Of a DNA stretch of 64,000 nt, positions 40,788 through 51,900 are shown one piece after another. The DNA comes from Umbelopsis ramanniana AG (lineage: Eukaryota > Mucoromycota > Umbelopsidomycetes > Umbelopsidales > Umbelopsidaceae), in contig NW_026252167.1 in the NCBI RefSeq assembly GCF_025399195.1, positions 1 through 64,000 on the forward strand, written 5' to 3'. The stretch's first letter is position 1. Each line of letters starts with the position of its first letter. The notes under the pieces were generated by a model. The model had not been told where the DNA came from, searched no databases, and was given only the letters and a program-made list of their open reading frames with translations. The position numbers and the translations under genes were made by a program.

Positions 40788-42858
40788 TTAATAGTTGGTC
40801 ATGGAGCTTTCAAAGATAGAAGCAAGTTCTTCTTCTCCAGGAGCGCCACCGGGGGAGAGTTTAGTGACACGTTCTTGCGGTAGAGTTCCCTTCACAAGGT
40901 CGCCAATATCTGAGGATGAAAATCCCAATGCAGATAAACCATTTGGCACATTAAGGTCTTCCAAGAAACGAGTCAACCGCTCCGACAGAACGTGACCAGC
41001 AGTAGACTGTTTGATAGACGATCTATCTACGCCAAAGGCTACCGCTGCATCAATGTGCCGATCTGGGCATAGTGCACCTGTAAATCGGAATACGGAAGGT
41101 GCTGTAAGAGCGACAGAGATACCGTGAGGCTAGAAAGGAGAGACTTCAGTAGGGGTGATATCGACGGCAGGATGCAGGTCGTTCAATGCTTACCACGATA
41201 GGATAATCAACATCGTAGTCGGGATGCTTGTAGGACTTGTTCAAACCACTGATAGGATAACTTAACCCGTGACAAAGATGTACACCTGCATTTCCAAATC
41301 CAATACCTAAGGAACAAAATGAACAATTATGTTAATTTAGTGGCTAGGGGTGACCCACGAACGGGGTTACTAACAAACCGGAGTGCAATAATGCAATATG
41401 TACCAGCAAAGGTTGCAGCGAGTAGCATCTGCTTTTGGGCCTCGTGGTCATCTGGATTCTTGACGGCACGGGGCAAATATTCTACAACCATCTTCAAAGC
41501 ATGAAGAGACCAAACGTCGCTGATGGGATTGGATCCTTGGTACGCAGGTCGGTTCAGTGGGTTCTGAGGACGCGGAGTTCGCTCACTGTAGGGTAGAGCG
41601 GTGTATGACTCCAGAGCATGGCTGGTCAAATTAAAAAAACCGCACATTAATTGGTCAAATATGTCTTTAATGGAGCCAGGTTGTGGCGCGAATGCATGTA
41701 CTTACCACAGTACATCCAGACCACTAGCAGTATGCACTTGTGTGGGCATGGAACGGGTATTCAACGGATCCACAATACCCAGCAGAGGCTTGAGAGCTCT
41801 ATGAGCAATACCAGTCTTGAAATGGAGCGGAACGTAATCAAAGATAGCCGTACCGGTCGTTTCAGAACCTGTTCCAGCTGTAGTAGGAACTGTAATTTCA
41901 TGACAATTAGGTCGAATGTCTTGGAAATAAATATGCAGACAACAAAGAAGCCCCCCCCAATACTTACTAGCAATCAGTGGCTTCAAGGGTTTGTCAACCG
42001 GTCTGCCTTTACCAATGGGAGCATTGACAAAGTCAAGGAAGTCAGCATCAGGATAAGCCGTATACAGGTTGGCAGCTTTGGTTGTATCAATAACTGAGCC
42101 GCCTCCAACTGCAACAAATGCATCTGGATTGTGGGTCTTGGAGAACTCAATAGCTTGTTTGAAACTTTTTTAGATTTTTTCGCAAGCGCATGATCAGTTT
42201 TGAGTTTGTTCTTTTTTTCTTTCTCCGTCCATGACCAATGGGTGAAAGCGCCTTACCTGATATCAGTAGGTTCAACTCTGACATTATCATAGATCACATA
42301 GTTGACCTTGTTGCGTTCAAGTGACTCGACAACTGCCTTCAATGGATGAAGTTTGGCAATCTACAATCGATATAGAAAGATCATAACACAATGACTCAGT
42401 TTATTTGCGCTGCAGACCACGATGATGATGATGATGATGTGCAATTTTTTCTTTACCTTAGGATCAGTAAAAACCGCAACCTTTTTGGCCTTCAGATTAT
42501 TCAAATCTGCGCCAACTTCACTGTTTATAAGAAAAAAAAATCACGTTTAGTTAGTCAATTGCCCCTTTATTTTACTGGCTGACAACCTTGTCAACCATCG
42601 CCATGGTTACCTTGTTACACCTTCTCCAAAACGGATGTTACTAGCCGCCATCTCAAAGGCATATTCCTTTTGCTGTGATGGATCCTGAGCACTAGCATAC
42701 TGTCTGCCATACTGCAACAGGCTATTGAAGGAGGCAGTTGTGGTGCTGGGGTGGTGGTGGTGTGAATGTGCGTGGGAATGGCAAGGACAGGCTTTGGCGG
42801 ACGACTGCAACAAAGTCATTAACCGCGCAACGGTGGAGCGAGTAGGTGCATTTGGCAT
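40788..42858 (-). CDS. Hydroxyacid-oxoacid transhydrogenase (iron-type ADH, ADHFE1-like)
   Basis: A multi-exon gene of about 490 aa. Exon 1 begins [17 protein letters not shown], an amphipathic basic mitochondrial presequence, then a His-rich patch ([13 protein letters not shown]). The iron-ADH domain shows [48 protein letters not shown] and [14 protein letters not shown]. The metal-binding Asp and His residues are in place. The HOT-specific start [15 protein letters not shown] separates it from bacterial alcohol dehydrogenases. The enzyme couples oxidation of 4-hydroxybutyrate to reduction of 2-oxoglutarate. 4-Hydroxybutyrate can come from GABA, so it may connect with the glutamate decarboxylase at 55.5 kb. 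A GAT repeat lies in an intron. Confidence 0.93.
42420..42439. repeat. (GAT)n microsatellite in a HOT intron
   Basis: Six to seven GAT units in a row inside an intron of the transhydrogenase gene. It is likely length-variable between strains. Confidence 0.8.
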
Positions 42859-43551
42859 GCTGAAGAATAGCGAGCGAGAACAAAACTCTGAAGCGTATAT
42901 TTTCTCACCCAGTCCAGGCCATTAAGTATTGGCAAGTTTTCACTCCCCGTGAAATTGCCCTTAGTCAGTGTTTTTGTTTTTTTTGTGGGGTCGTCCACGC
43001 TTCTATTTTCGCCAGCCAGCCAATTCAACCCACGATATTCCTCCATCCCTTCTGTCGGTGCATCGAGATAAGGGTATCATACTCAGCACATTTCAATAAC
43101 CGTAGTTGAGATAGGTCTCTTTTTACATGCATATTAGTAGTCTGCCAAAATTCTCTGCCTGCAGGGTGCCTGACGCTCCCAAAATTTTTCCACGGTCATG
43201 CAGCTCAAAGCCGAAAGTGAAATATTGACATGCTCCTCGACATACTATTAGATAGACCAACTTTACATTTGGGTGCAAGCTTCTATACGGATTGAATTTC
43301 CTTCATGGTAACTATTACATCGGTCGAAAGGCGAGCGAGAGCGATGGAAGCAGTAGGTGTACCATAATGTCAAAAATGACCCAAACTGGCTTCCTCGCAT
43401 TGTGGGTTTTCTTAATTTCTTTTTTTAAAACATGGTCTATAACATTTTTCGAATTTAATTACATTGGAAGAGCTCTTCTAATTCGAATCAGAGTGAGAGA
43501 GTGGCATTGAAACAGATGTGAATGGCCAGCGGACCTGGTATGATGGAGAAA
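42859..43551. other. Intergenic between HOT and the 103-aa gene
   Basis: About 690 bp with the HOT promoter at the left end. Frames at 42725-42925 and 43292-43510 look like chance. No repeat or RNA gene is recognised. Confidence 0.5.
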
Positions 43552-43960
43552 TCAAACTCTAGATACATGTTTGCACTCCATATGAGTCTTGGTAGGATCC
43601 ATGGGCAATGCGCAGAAAAAGCCCAGCTTTTGCATTTGTGAGAACATCTCGGTAGCTAGAAAAACGGCCAGTGCGTGTTATTAACTGCTGTTTGATCCAC
43701 TACCTACCCCCATCTGCTATACGCCACCAAACGGTACCATGAACCGCAACCTAGGTATGCCTTTCCTCCCATAGTAAGAAAGAATAAAACAACACTCTAC
43801 CTTCAAGGTTCAACTGAACGCACTTTTCTTGTCCACTGCCTAATTGACGGCAGATCCTCTGCTTTTCTTGGTCAATGTTGTAGTCTCCAGACGGTGCTTG
43901 CTTCACAAATTCGTCCAGGCGCTGGAGTTCAACTTCAGATTTCTTTTGTTCGTCCCCCAT
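43552..43960 (-). CDS. 103-aa protein of unknown function
   Basis: Three exons join in frame: 43960-43796, 43750-43708 and 43655-43552. The first 55 residues are polar and charged (MGDEQKKSEVELQRLDEFVK), then RICRQLGSGQEKCVQL. The second part reads VAVHGTVWWRIADG and the last exon ATEMFSQMQKLGFFCALPMD, ending ECKHVSRV. Four cysteines are present but not in a CX9C pattern. There is no signal peptide or membrane segment. I do not recognise the family. The first donor (AGA/GTGTTG) was chosen because it is the only one that keeps the downstream exons open. A better-looking GTAGAG donor upstream gives a shorter or unconvincing product. Confidence 0.55.
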
Positions 43961-44488
43961 TGTAGTAATAAGCTATGAGAGTTGTAATGAGATTAGCGAG
44001 CTGGTTTTATTGTTTTGGAGAACACCTTGAGATGAATGACGACATGCCAGTCACACTTCCTTTTTCGTCGCACCCCGATAATTTGCTGTTGGAAGCCGCC
44101 TGGGTGCTTAACAAGTGCATTGACGGGCGAAGGTGACCAGCTTTACTTTTTTGTGGTTTTTTATTTTTGTTTTTCCAACCATTCAGCGTATCTTTATGCT
44201 ACCTAACCTTGTTGGTAAACATTTTTGTAATAAGCGCAGCAAAAGTTTCAGTAGCTTTTTTGTTTAAAACCAAGTTACAGTCGGAGACTGTTTCAGACGT
44301 GGGGCATTTTGGCAGCTGCCGTCATTGGCTGATGACTCGCACAGACAGGATATCCTCCATCTCGGCTCTACGTGTTGTCGAGTGCCTATTATGAGCTATA
44401 TTTCATCATAAGAGGAATACTCCTTCTTTTACGAATGATGCAAACGAATTGGCTTTATTGATGTTTTGTGCAAGTACGGACGATTGCG
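43961..44488. other. Intergenic, upstream of the 103-aa gene
   Basis: 528 bp between the 103-aa gene start and the PIG-S stop. It is T-rich around 44150-44180. A frame at 44167-44394 is hydrophobic but not familiar. Confidence 0.5.
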
Positions 44489-46805
44489 CTATTCTGCTTT
44501 AACTTTCTGTTCACGCTTTTCCTTTTTGTACTCTTTTAGTTGCTTGATGACGGCCATGATCAGCGGCACAGAGACTGGGACAAAGAGCGGCATGTATATG
44601 GCATACTTGTGCTCATCGGGAAAGTACAGCATGGAAACCATCGTTGGGTCGAAAAACGCCTTTTCAGATCTCTCTATAGCATGAATGGAGTGTTGTAATG
44701 CCTTCAAATAATCCTCTTGCTGCAGCGCTTGACAAGCTTGATTCAACGAGTCGAGTGATAATTGAACCTTTTTTTTTTCACAGATGATTAGCTTACGATA
44801 CAGCAGAAGCTCAAAATTGCATCGTTACAAACCTCTGTTCTTATGTGATCAAGAACAACCATGTTGGGTATATCCATCACCAACTGTGCCAACGATTTTA
44901 AGGTCGCAATGCTATTTACCACATTCTCTGCAATACGCTGCTTCACCACGGCGTCCATTTCAATCACAGTAACAGCCGTCTGGGGTGTAGGCGCCAATGA
45001 AATTTCGTAAGATGATTCCTGTGGGTGGTCCGCAATCAGTTCAAGTCCTGGCAAAAGTGGGAAAATCCTGCATTGCAACTTACCAGAGAGCTCATTGTCT
45101 TTTTGAGGTCATGTATGCCAATGAGGCCACGAAGTTGAGCGACAAATATCTCCATGAAGGGTTTCAGGTCTTCTTTGCTGAATTCGAGTTTACCTGAAGC
45201 TGCTTTTGGGGGGTTCTTGATAGCAATGCCTCCCCAGCGTGGAATCAGAAATGCATTACTTCTGAGTGGCTGACCTAAAGTTCGAAAAATGCATCAGGAA
45301 TATGTGCCACCATGTAACGGATGTACTTTCATAACACGCCCTCACCTTTATCATCATGTATCCGCAATGGAGTTTTGTCCGCAGCTGGTATATAGAGAAT
45401 GAAATTGATGGTAGGATACGAGGATATGGCAGAAGCTACATTGTCGAGTTGTTATGTTAGTCTAGTTGAAGAAGTTAGCTATTATATGGATGCTTACCTA
45501 GATTCCACTCTGCCGAATTAATGAAATGGGGAAGAGTTTGTGGAGTCAAATAATAGTACGATGGTAACTTCTGTCGCTCCATAAATTGAGGGGTAACCGC
45601 CAGGTCAGCATAGTGTTGGATTTGCGAGTCCACAGTGAAATTTGACACTAGCGAGACTTCCGATATGAATGGCTTCAAATAGGCTAAGGAAGAACAGAAA
45701 GTTAGGCACATTCGACACATACATCCATGGCTATCTCATGATAAGTGTCTTACTGTTGACTGCAGCTTCGATATCCCAATCTACTTGCAAGCTATCAGGA
45801 TTACCGTTCATCAGACTGAAGGTCATTTGATAGGTAGGTGAGAACTTCATTGTTCTAGCTCCATCCAAATTCGACTAAATCACGAAAAACGGGGTTCAGT
45901 ATCCTGCCTACATCTCTTTCAACCCCATTTGAAACCAAACTTACTCGTTCAGTTAGTTCGCTATCACAAGCAAGACTTCGTACTCTTTCGCGTTCACCCT
46001 TTAAGATAGCCGTAATGACGGCTGAAGACACCTCTTCTATGTCAGCTATAGCTGTCCGTTAGAAAATGATATTAGTATAGAATATGGCCAGTCAACGCAC
46101 TCACATGATGTCCATTCTCTAAGCGTTAAGATAATACTTCGATCATCTCCAAGCTGGACATGAGCTAATTTGCTGGTCGTAGGGGCTGGTAACTGGGGAG
46201 CAATGAATATATCGTATTTACCAATGACCTGCTTGCTATTTGATGGTTCTATATGATGAAGTAAATCTGTATCCAAATAGATTAGGCGGGGATCTAACTA
46301 GGTAGGTGGCATCCAGAATACTTACTCTTCATATCAGATGTGATAGGCCAATTCTGGATATTGACATGAAGCGGAAATTCCACGCACTCTCTCGCATTGG
46401 TCGAAGCAAGTCTATTATTGACGTGTGAGGTGATTGTCTCCTGTATGACTGCAAAGTCAAGTGGACGATTGTGTGCCTGAGGTTCGCCGTCAGCAATGCT
46501 GGCCAGGTGTATGACAAACGTTGACGGAAAGCTAAGCTGACAGGCCTGTGAATGGGATGAGGTCAATGCGGTGAAATGGAGCGTTCAGACAAGTAGCAAC
46601 GCATACCTTGCGTTCTGCCCAGGAATCTATTTGTGAAAACGGCAATTGTGCGCGGTAGACCGCTGTAGTCTTCCACCATAATGGTAATCCCAGCAGTACG
46701 ACCGCCCAAACGGACGCGATCACAAGTCGCTTTGTTGAATCTTCAAGTGAAGGTTATTAGATGTTGGACAGTACGGTATAAGGCTGTAGATATTGTACCT
46801 GGCAT
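44489..46805 (-). CDS. PIGS: GPI transamidase subunit PIG-S (Gpi17)
   Basis: A multi-exon gene of about 560 aa. The first coding exon is just 7 nt (ATGCCAG, 46805-46799). It is spliced to 46740 to give MPDSTKRLVIASVWAVVLLG, the N-terminal membrane anchor. The large luminal domain follows (LPLWWKTTAVYRAQLPF, FVIHLASIADGE). The C-terminal part reads HSIHAIERSEKAFFDP, then MLYFPDEHKYAIYMPLFVP, the PIG-S hallmark, ending in the second membrane span and a lysine-rich cytosolic tail (KKEKREQKVKAE), an ER-retrieval-like end. The complex attaches GPI anchors to proteins in the ER. Confidence 0.93.
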
Positions 46806-47768
46806 GGAAAATGCGTTCAATTAGGCCCTGCCAAACTGGTCACCGACTTCAAACCGAGCGCATTAATTTTACGAATGGGACTGCCCCATATAGACGGTCA
46901 GCCTAAATCCAACCCATGTTGCCAATGCGCCGTTGAACTCTTTTGAATAAAAATCCTATTGTGATAAGAGTATCCATCATGCTATGACAATGATATCTGC
47001 AAAACTTATCAATAAGTTGAAAAAGAAAACACTCCTCCGGAAGCCTCAAAAGCTGAAGGAGCGACAAGATGGCATTGCAGTGCTGCACCGAGCTCATGGG
47101 ACCGTTGCAAAGACCACGAGATGCTCGGGTACGTAAAAGGGCTTCTCTTTTGAATAGATAATATAGGACTTATGCACAATTACATGGAAACATTAATTGT
47201 ACGAACAATCCCAAACAGATTACATTTGGTGACGAAAACTGTGACTTGGATACGACGACAACGAAAAGCAAGTGTGCTTGTTTCCAAGATGCACTGTATA
47301 TATTGCTATCTGAACACGTATAAAATCAAAAACCACCACCGGTAAATGAAATGGCACATTACATATGAAACTAAAGCTGAAACGGACGTTGAAAAAGAAT
47401 TTGTAAAAGGTGCAGGCAAAACGAAACCAAACCTGCCGAGTCCATTTATTTTCACAATGATCATCCATCATGATGATCCACACCAGAAAAAGTAACATCA
47501 AAGGATATACAAGGAAGTAGAGGGGAAAATTGCAACGCCGTGCAAGACAGAGAGAAAAAGTTTACAAGTGGGGGTGAAAGGCAGCCAAAAAAAATAAAAA
47601 CAGCATCATGGTATCTGCGTCATGGAAAATGTTAATGTTGCATCTAGGTGCAAACATACAGGAGGAATTAGTCTCGTGAATAGGGAGGGGGGGGCAATGA
47701 ATACGTCAAGTCTAATGCACCAATGGTAAGAATTACCCCTATGGTAACTTGACCGGCAGTTGTTGGCA
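46806..47768. other. Intergenic between PIG-S and the HAPSTR1-like gene
   Basis: About 960 bp. A 64-codon minus-strand frame (46903-47097) has a leucine-rich start but no recognised relative. The rest is AT-rich, with a run of eight G near 47686-47693, and serves as the 3' region of the next gene. Confidence 0.45.
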
Positions 47769-48569
47769 TCAATCATCTCGCTTTGGTCGAACCCGCTTGA
47801 ATGGTGGTTCATGACCATTATCTATGTTAATATTGAATGGACGACCCATGAAGGTGAACTCGGGGGTAACGAATCGTCGCTTGAGGCCATCCATGGCAAC
47901 ATCTTGATTGTCCAAAGACATCGAGTCTGTGTACGTAGGCCGCATCGTCGTCGAAACATCCGATGGAACGGTAAAGGTGAATTGAGTATTGGGATCTATC
48001 TGAAAGGGATTGAATGAACTTTTTGCTGTGGCAGTGTCAGTGGAGGATTGTTGCTGTTGCTGCGGGCTAGGCGAAGTAAAAAATTCTGTACTGGTGGGTT
48101 GAGGTGCGGCACTGGCCGGTTGTGGTGCTGGTGGTGGTGCAGATCGTGGTCCGTCAAATCGTTGATGTGCAGTAGATGTGTTTGCTTGTGATTCCTGGTT
48201 CATCGGTTCCTCCACACTTGGGTTAGCACCTCGAATCTCGTAGGTCAATTGCGCATTTTTACTTCTAGCAAAATTGAGTAAATCTTCAACCGGGACAAGA
48301 CCTTGCTCGATCGGTGCCAAACTTTGTTCATTTTGATGATTGCGAACACTAACACCTGGATGGGAGGTGATGAATCCGTACAGATCTTGAAGCGCTTGCT
48401 GATAGCCTGCTGCGTACGCTTTTCGATTTTGTACTAAGGAGTCTTTGTACAAAGTTGTGACTTTCAAAGCCGCAGCCTTGAAAGAATCCATCAGCGCATT
48501 TTCTGTTGATTCATACGAATCTAGAATGTTGGATGAGTCTCCTTGCGAAAAGTTGTGTTGATTTGGCAT
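47769..48569 (-). CDS. HAPSTR1 (C16orf72/UPF0472)-like protein
   Basis: A single exon of 266 aa, unusual among its intron-rich neighbours. Residues about 25-65 (DSFKAAALKVTTLYKDS, AYAAGYQQALQDLYGFI) and the later VEDLLNFARSKN correspond in order to the conserved HAPSTR block in which a Phe-x-x-Ala..Val-T-x-LYK helix is followed by a GY helix and an EDL helix. The middle is Pro/Gln/Ser-rich and disordered. The C-terminus has basic nuclear-localisation-like clusters (GLKRRF, PPFKRVRPKRDD). In animals HAPSTR1 binds the HUWE1 ubiquitin ligase in stress responses. That link is inferred here, from eye alignment only. Confidence 0.6.
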   Translation of the reverse strand: MPNQHNFSQGDSSNILDSYESTENALMDSFKAAALKVTTLYKDSLVQNRKAYAAGYQQALQDLYGFITSHPGVSVRNHQNEQSLAPIEQGLVPVEDLLNFARSKNAQLTYEIRGANPSVEEPMNQESQANTSTAHQRFDGPRSAPPPAPQPASAAPQPTSTEFFTSPSPQQQQQSSTDTATAKSSFNPFQIDPNTQFTFTVPSDVSTTMRPTYTDSMSLDNQDVAMDGLKRRFVTPEFTFMGRPFNINIDNGHEPPFKRVRPKRDD

Positions 48570-49204
48570 ACTTTGAACAGATAAAAGACAGAGACACAGA
48601 AAAAAAAATTGCCAGGCTGGGCCGGTTCTTGGCTGGCTGTCTGACTGACTGATGGCCCAATTCCATCACCGATCACATTTTTTTTCGCTTGTCGACGTCA
48701 CGAGAGAAACTTGAAAGAAAAGCGGACTGGCATAACCTGATTTAAATGCAATCCGCTACTTTGTTGAAAACGAAAAGAAGCAATTGACCATAGTGGAAAT
48801 TTTGCTAAGCAATGATAGCATCGATTTCCAACATTCACAGAATAGCTGCTTGTCGTGGACGATGTAAATTCACATTGCGTTGATAGAACAAAAGCCGTTG
48901 GATCAGTAAGAGAAGGAATGTAGTGCAGGAAGTTCGATAAAATGATTTTCATTCACAATCATTCAGCACCCTTCCCTTTGTTGCATCGACCAAAAAGGAA
49001 GATCCTGTCAGTTTACAGATAACATTTCAGCATGTTGATGTTGGCGCTAAAATTCTGGGTTTGTTCAGTGAATCTCAAAATTGTTTTTCTTAGAAATGTT
49101 CATCGATTGCCAAAGGAAGCAGCTCCTCCATAAATAAAAGAAAAAGTTGGCCGCCTTCTTCGTTTCAAATTAATCAAAGAGAAAAGAATATTAGGGTGGC
49201 CGAG

Positions 49205-49369
49205 ATGGGTAATTTTTTTAGTTTGTTTTGCTGCATGGTTCCATCGCGTCAAAGGAATTTCGAGAATTTACCATGGGCAGTCGTCAGGCTTGGAAACGCG
49301 TGGTGGGATGGATGTTTGAACATAGGTGAGTGCTGGATACATTTGTTATGCTTACGTCTATGGACGTAA
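49205..49369 (+). CDS. Possible 54-aa protein with N-myristoylation/palmitoylation-like start
   Basis: The frame starts MGNFFSLFCCMVPS: Gly2, Asn3 and Ser6 fit an N-myristoylation site, followed by a Cys pair that could be palmitoylated. Further on come NLPWAVVRLGNAWWDG and cysteine-rich residues. An internal GTGAGT donor at 49325 offers a spliced alternative with a different tail. A TATAAAT-like sequence is absent, although ATAAATAAAAG lies about 75 bp upstream. The evidence is one motif in a short frame, so it may be chance. Confidence 0.22.
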   Translation: MGNFFSLFCCMVPSRQRNFENLPWAVVRLGNAWWDGCLNIGECWIHLLCLRLWT

Positions 49370-50242
49370 TAGGGACTCCTCTTCTCTGCATATCTGTGAC
49401 TCACTCTCATCGCTCCATTTGCAAATGATAAATTTGTGAGAACTGGTTATTCTACCTTACCAGCCATATCTATATGGTACGTAATTAGGAAGTTTGCTTT
49501 GTTAATTTTGTTTTTTTCTGTTCAAGAGCAAAGGTTGCAACTTGGCTTGAAAGGATATCGGCAAACAATTTTCGCAGTTGGGATGAGTGGAAGCGATTGG
49601 ATTAATTGAGGTTGATGAATCGATATTGAATAAGGTTTCCACTCTTCAGAAGCATGTAGAAAACAAAAATTTTATGCGGATCGCGTGACCCTCCGTACTT
49701 ATCTCGTGGTGGTAAGAAAAGCTTTCATGATGTCTGCATATTTGATTGTAAGCATGCAGTTTTGAAGCAGAGATGCAGACAGTTTTTTAGTTGTGCTGGA
49801 GTTACGTTTTTTATGGGTTGTACCGAGAGCAAATGTGCGACGTTACAAAAAGTGACATGAGAGCGAGTGGTTAACAGTGCGCTGATTTTTGACAATAAGG
49901 AAACGGTTGAGTTGCAGCAGCCACCAAGTTGCCCGGGCCACTATATTGGTTGGGCCAGGCAATATGTAACAATTTTTTGTCTGATAAGTAAAATAAAATA
50001 AAATAAACACACAATACGTAAGGTAGCATGCCAAGCAAGCATGCCTCAGCAATGATGATGATCATTTACCTCGCTAACTATCGCCTCGCCCGAGTCAATA
50101 TACCAGCGGAGTAGGCTTGTTGTTTGGTTCAAGTGGTGATTCCTGGCTTTCCAGCCAAGCCCACTTTCCCAAAGCATCCAAAATGGTTGTCCAGTCCTAT
50201 GACAATTTCTTTCTCAGCTCGGGACCTATTATCCAATGCAGC

Positions 50243-50250
50243 TATAAAAT
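50243..50250 (+). promoter_or_regulatory. TATA box of the secreted-protein gene
   Basis: TATAAAAT lies 155 bp upstream of the ATG at 50398, leaving room for a 5' leader of about 120 nt. Confidence 0.5.
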
Positions 50251-50397
50251 AGATGGCCACATTCGCACTCTTTGGAACTTTCGGTTAACCCTGGTGGTAG
50301 CTATAAGCAAAAAAAAACGTTTCTCCTGCTCATCGGCACATTGCTGGCAATTGCTTCCTTTCCTCTCTCTACTTTTATCGATTCAAACAAGAACACG

Positions 50398-51294
50398 ATG
50401 TACAAATCATTGTTAACTGCTCTCTTACTACTCCTGTTGAGCACTGTGGTGACCTCGGCCAGTTATCATTCCCAAGAAACCGAACGCATCATACGTAGCA
50501 ATTTACGTGAGTATTACGAGAACGTACTGGACGAAGTCCTTAGTTCTCGTGGTAGCGATGTGCTCCTCTCTATGGGTCGTATGCGGCCAGACCGACGTGG
50601 AGGTGTTTTCGAAACGCTTCAAAAAGAAGCTGGTGCTTTCGGAGTTCATGACGTACATGGTGAGAACCTCAGCATGGTTAGGCGTACCGCCCAAATATGA
50701 ATTTTATTTTTCTAACATCACTTGGTTGATCTATTTTCAGCTTCATGCCTCGTCCAACTACCAGAAATGATTACCGTTCATATTACACAACTTCATGGAC
50801 ATCTTCTGGAATCGGTTGAACCAAATTTGGAAGAACTCCTGCCCACACTTATGCCTTCTGCAGATGCTTATCGCAAGGCTGAAGACTTCGAACTCGATGA
50901 AGAAATTCCTTCCATGTTACTTCCAGGACAAGATGAGCTTGTATCTACAGTATATTCTTTGAATCAAGCTATGGGTTATCGCCTAAGCCAACAAATCGAT
51001 CGTTTCGATGTCTTCTTGAAGGTCTCCGCCGATATCAACGCTTGCAACAGCAAGTTACCTAACGTCTCCAAGTCAAACTCCTGGTTTTCAGATATAGTCT
51101 CTTGGCTCTTTCCAACTCAAACAGACGCATCTGGCGTTAGTCATGAAAAGCGTGCAAACGCCGAATCAAGTACTACAAAGCGGTTCCTCAACACCCATTT
51201 GGATATCGTGCGCCAGGAAATGTGGACTGAATTTGATGCTAGAGTCAATGATTTGATTACTTCAATCAGTGAGGACATTATGGATGACGAGTAA
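50398..51294 (+). CDS. Secreted protein of unknown function with dibasic processing sites
   Basis: Two exons (50398-50659 and 50741-51294) join to 271 aa. Residues 1-20 form a strong signal peptide (MYKSLLTALLLLLLSTVVTS) and no further membrane span follows. The mature part is largely helical and acidic (NLREYYENVLDEVLSSRGSD, ELDEEIPSMLLPGQDELV). Two Lys-Arg sites (HEKR/AN and TTKR/FL, near residues 216 and 228) bracket a short Ser/Thr-rich peptide, as in kexin-processed precursors. Only about three cysteines are present. I do not recognise the family. In-frame ATGs further upstream would bury the signal peptide, so this start is preferred. Confidence 0.7.
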
Positions 51295-51900
51295 AACTGT
51301 ACGGCATTCCAATCTAGACACAAACTTTCCCAGAGATCCTGAGAAAAAGAAATTTGCAAGTCTGCAAAAAAAAAAAAAAAGCAGTTCATCTCGCTGGCCG
51401 GGTGAGCAAGAGAAGAAACAAAATCCCACTTTTTATAGCGCATCGCAAGTAACCAACTACAATACCACTCTTTCTGTCATCTGTTGCAAATTCGCAATCC
51501 CATTGAACCATCCTCACACCTTCCCTGCCCTTTTCACCCAGTGATACTGGTTTCCGCTTCAACTTGTATTTACATTCATCGTCCAACTTGTTACTTATGT
51601 TGGAAGAACACTGTAGTCTGCTATCGGGAGATACGACGCTGCCGTGCAGCGAAAATATCTTCCAGCTCTCTACTTTTTTCTACAAAACTTTAGTCTAGCT
51701 TGTGACATTTGAACCTGTACATATTTGTACATGTAACCCCATCCCTCTCCATTCATTGTATATTCATCATCACTTCCGCCAAATCTCACATAAAGTCCAA
51801 TTGCTGGTGTCAGCCGGCAATTTGATCTTTGTTCCAACACAATATGCCCATCTAACGTCATAAATACAGTCATGGTTTTTGAGCATATCGATGCTCGAAA
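51295..51900. other. Convergent 3' regions
   Basis: The secreted-protein gene and the DysF gene end facing each other. A 15-base A run occurs at about 51366-51380. Nothing coding is recognised. Confidence 0.5.

Larger units (their letters stand above)
48570..50397. other. 1.8-kb intergenic region with little coding signal
   Basis: One of the longest gene-poor stretches of the window. It contains the upstream region of the HAPSTR1-like gene, a possible 54-codon gene at 49205-49369 and, at its right end, a TATA box (50243-50250) for the secreted-protein gene. No tRNA, repeat or element fits. Confidence 0.5.

Noticed and set aside
46903-47097. 64-codon minus-strand frame, leucine-rich
   Set aside because: No relative recognised and no flanking splice or promoter evidence.
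49190-49275. tRNA-like start (GGTGGCCGAGA) followed by GGTTCCATCG
   Set aside because: No acceptor-stem pairing, no proper anticodon arm, and the T-loop does not fit; I do not call a tRNA.
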